NCBI RefSeq assembly: GCF_020880415.1
Contig: NZ_JAJIUJ010000085.1
Location: forward strand, 1-44,478
Direction of reading: 5' to 3'
Source: Xanthomonas euvesicatoria pv. euvesicatoria
GTDB lineage: Bacteria > Pseudomonadota > Gammaproteobacteria > Xanthomonadales > Xanthomonadaceae
Length of the DNA stretch: 44,478 bases
Position numbers and translations under genes: made by a program. Numbering within the stretch: position 1 is the first letter of the stretch; the number at the start of each line of letters is the position of its first letter. This document shows positions 44,354 through 44,478 of this stretch, in pieces. The notes beneath the pieces are model-generated. The model saw only the letters and a program-made list of their open reading frames with translations, ran no database searches and was not told the origin of the DNA.

Positions 44354-44478
44354 ATGCGCTTCGCCATTGGGCAAAGTTCGAAGATGAACTTTGATCCCAG
44401 AGCTATCGCTGTCGTTGATCGTTTTGATGAAGACCAAGAGCCGGTTGTGCTTGAAATGCTTGACCCGGTTTGGTTTGG
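44354..44478 (+). CDS. Start of an unknown protein, runs off the window
   Basis: Open from ATG 44354 (MRFAIGQSSKMNFDPRAIAV), with a second in-frame ATG at 44384, to the window end. The visible part is acidic (DRFDEDQEP). No clear Shine-Dalgarno, so the start is uncertain. Same strand as the gene before it, 13 bp downstream. Confidence 0.4.
   Translation, partial: MRFAIGQSSKMNFDPRAIAVVDRFDEDQEPVVLEMLDPVWF

Noticed and set aside
1..44478. CRISPR array or rRNA operon
   Set aside because: No regularly spaced direct repeats and no rRNA sequence were seen.

Overview
The window is chromosomal DNA of a Xanthomonas-type gammaproteobacterium (Lysobacteraceae). The evidence is its high GC content and its gene order: xylA with a xylose-type transporter, pcnB-folK-panB-panC-panD-pgi, a RegBA-type redox two-component pair beside ispG, a Tat-exported PhoX phosphatase, and several secreted plant-polysaccharide hydrolases with sugar transporters. 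The species cannot be fixed from the sequence alone.

Layout. 1-1843: end of xylA plus a sugar:H+ symporter, closed by a perfect-palindrome terminator. 2100-4017: two AT-richer genes, a MASE1-like membrane protein with a decayed kinase tail and a small exported protein, followed by about 700 bp of AT-rich DNA holding several inverted repeats. 4721-6850: amiC-like amidase and folE2. 7338-13076: tRNA-Glu(CUC) on the minus strand, then pcnB, folK, panBCD and pgi, covering folate and pantothenate synthesis and central metabolism. 13231-14202: a Phd/YefM-type antitoxin with a zeta-type P-loop toxin. 14419-16374: phoX, preceded by a good Pho box. 16809-21240: a GH3 beta-glucosidase lipoprotein and an SSS-family sugar symporter. 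21442-23298: a GAF / degenerate GGDEF / EAL protein. 23751-24737: a GH5 beta-mannanase. 24918-26707: RegA/RegB-like pair. 26768-26968: a 201-bp palindromic repeat element. 27031-31186: ispG, a PAP2 phosphatase, an MHS-type transporter and an Asp/Glu racemase-family protein. 31326-35395: a tight minus-strand operon (DUF4190-like protein, methyltransferase, pyrD, murB, EamA transporter). 35890-37422: an ALDH7-type dehydrogenase.

At about 37600 the sequence changes character. The 5' half of a tRNA-Arg(CCU) gene, with its promoter, stops in the anticodon loop and runs into AT-richer DNA. This looks like the edge of an integrated island. The island carries a small PrtN/excisionase-like DNA-binding protein, then a complete four-gene Qat anti-phage operon (qatA KAP-type ATPase, qatB, qatC QueC-like, qatD TatD-like nuclease; junctions overlap or abut), then unrecognised genes that run off the window end. 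The Qat operon is a known defence type. The unrecognised downstream genes and the broken tRNA boundary are the parts most likely to be new.
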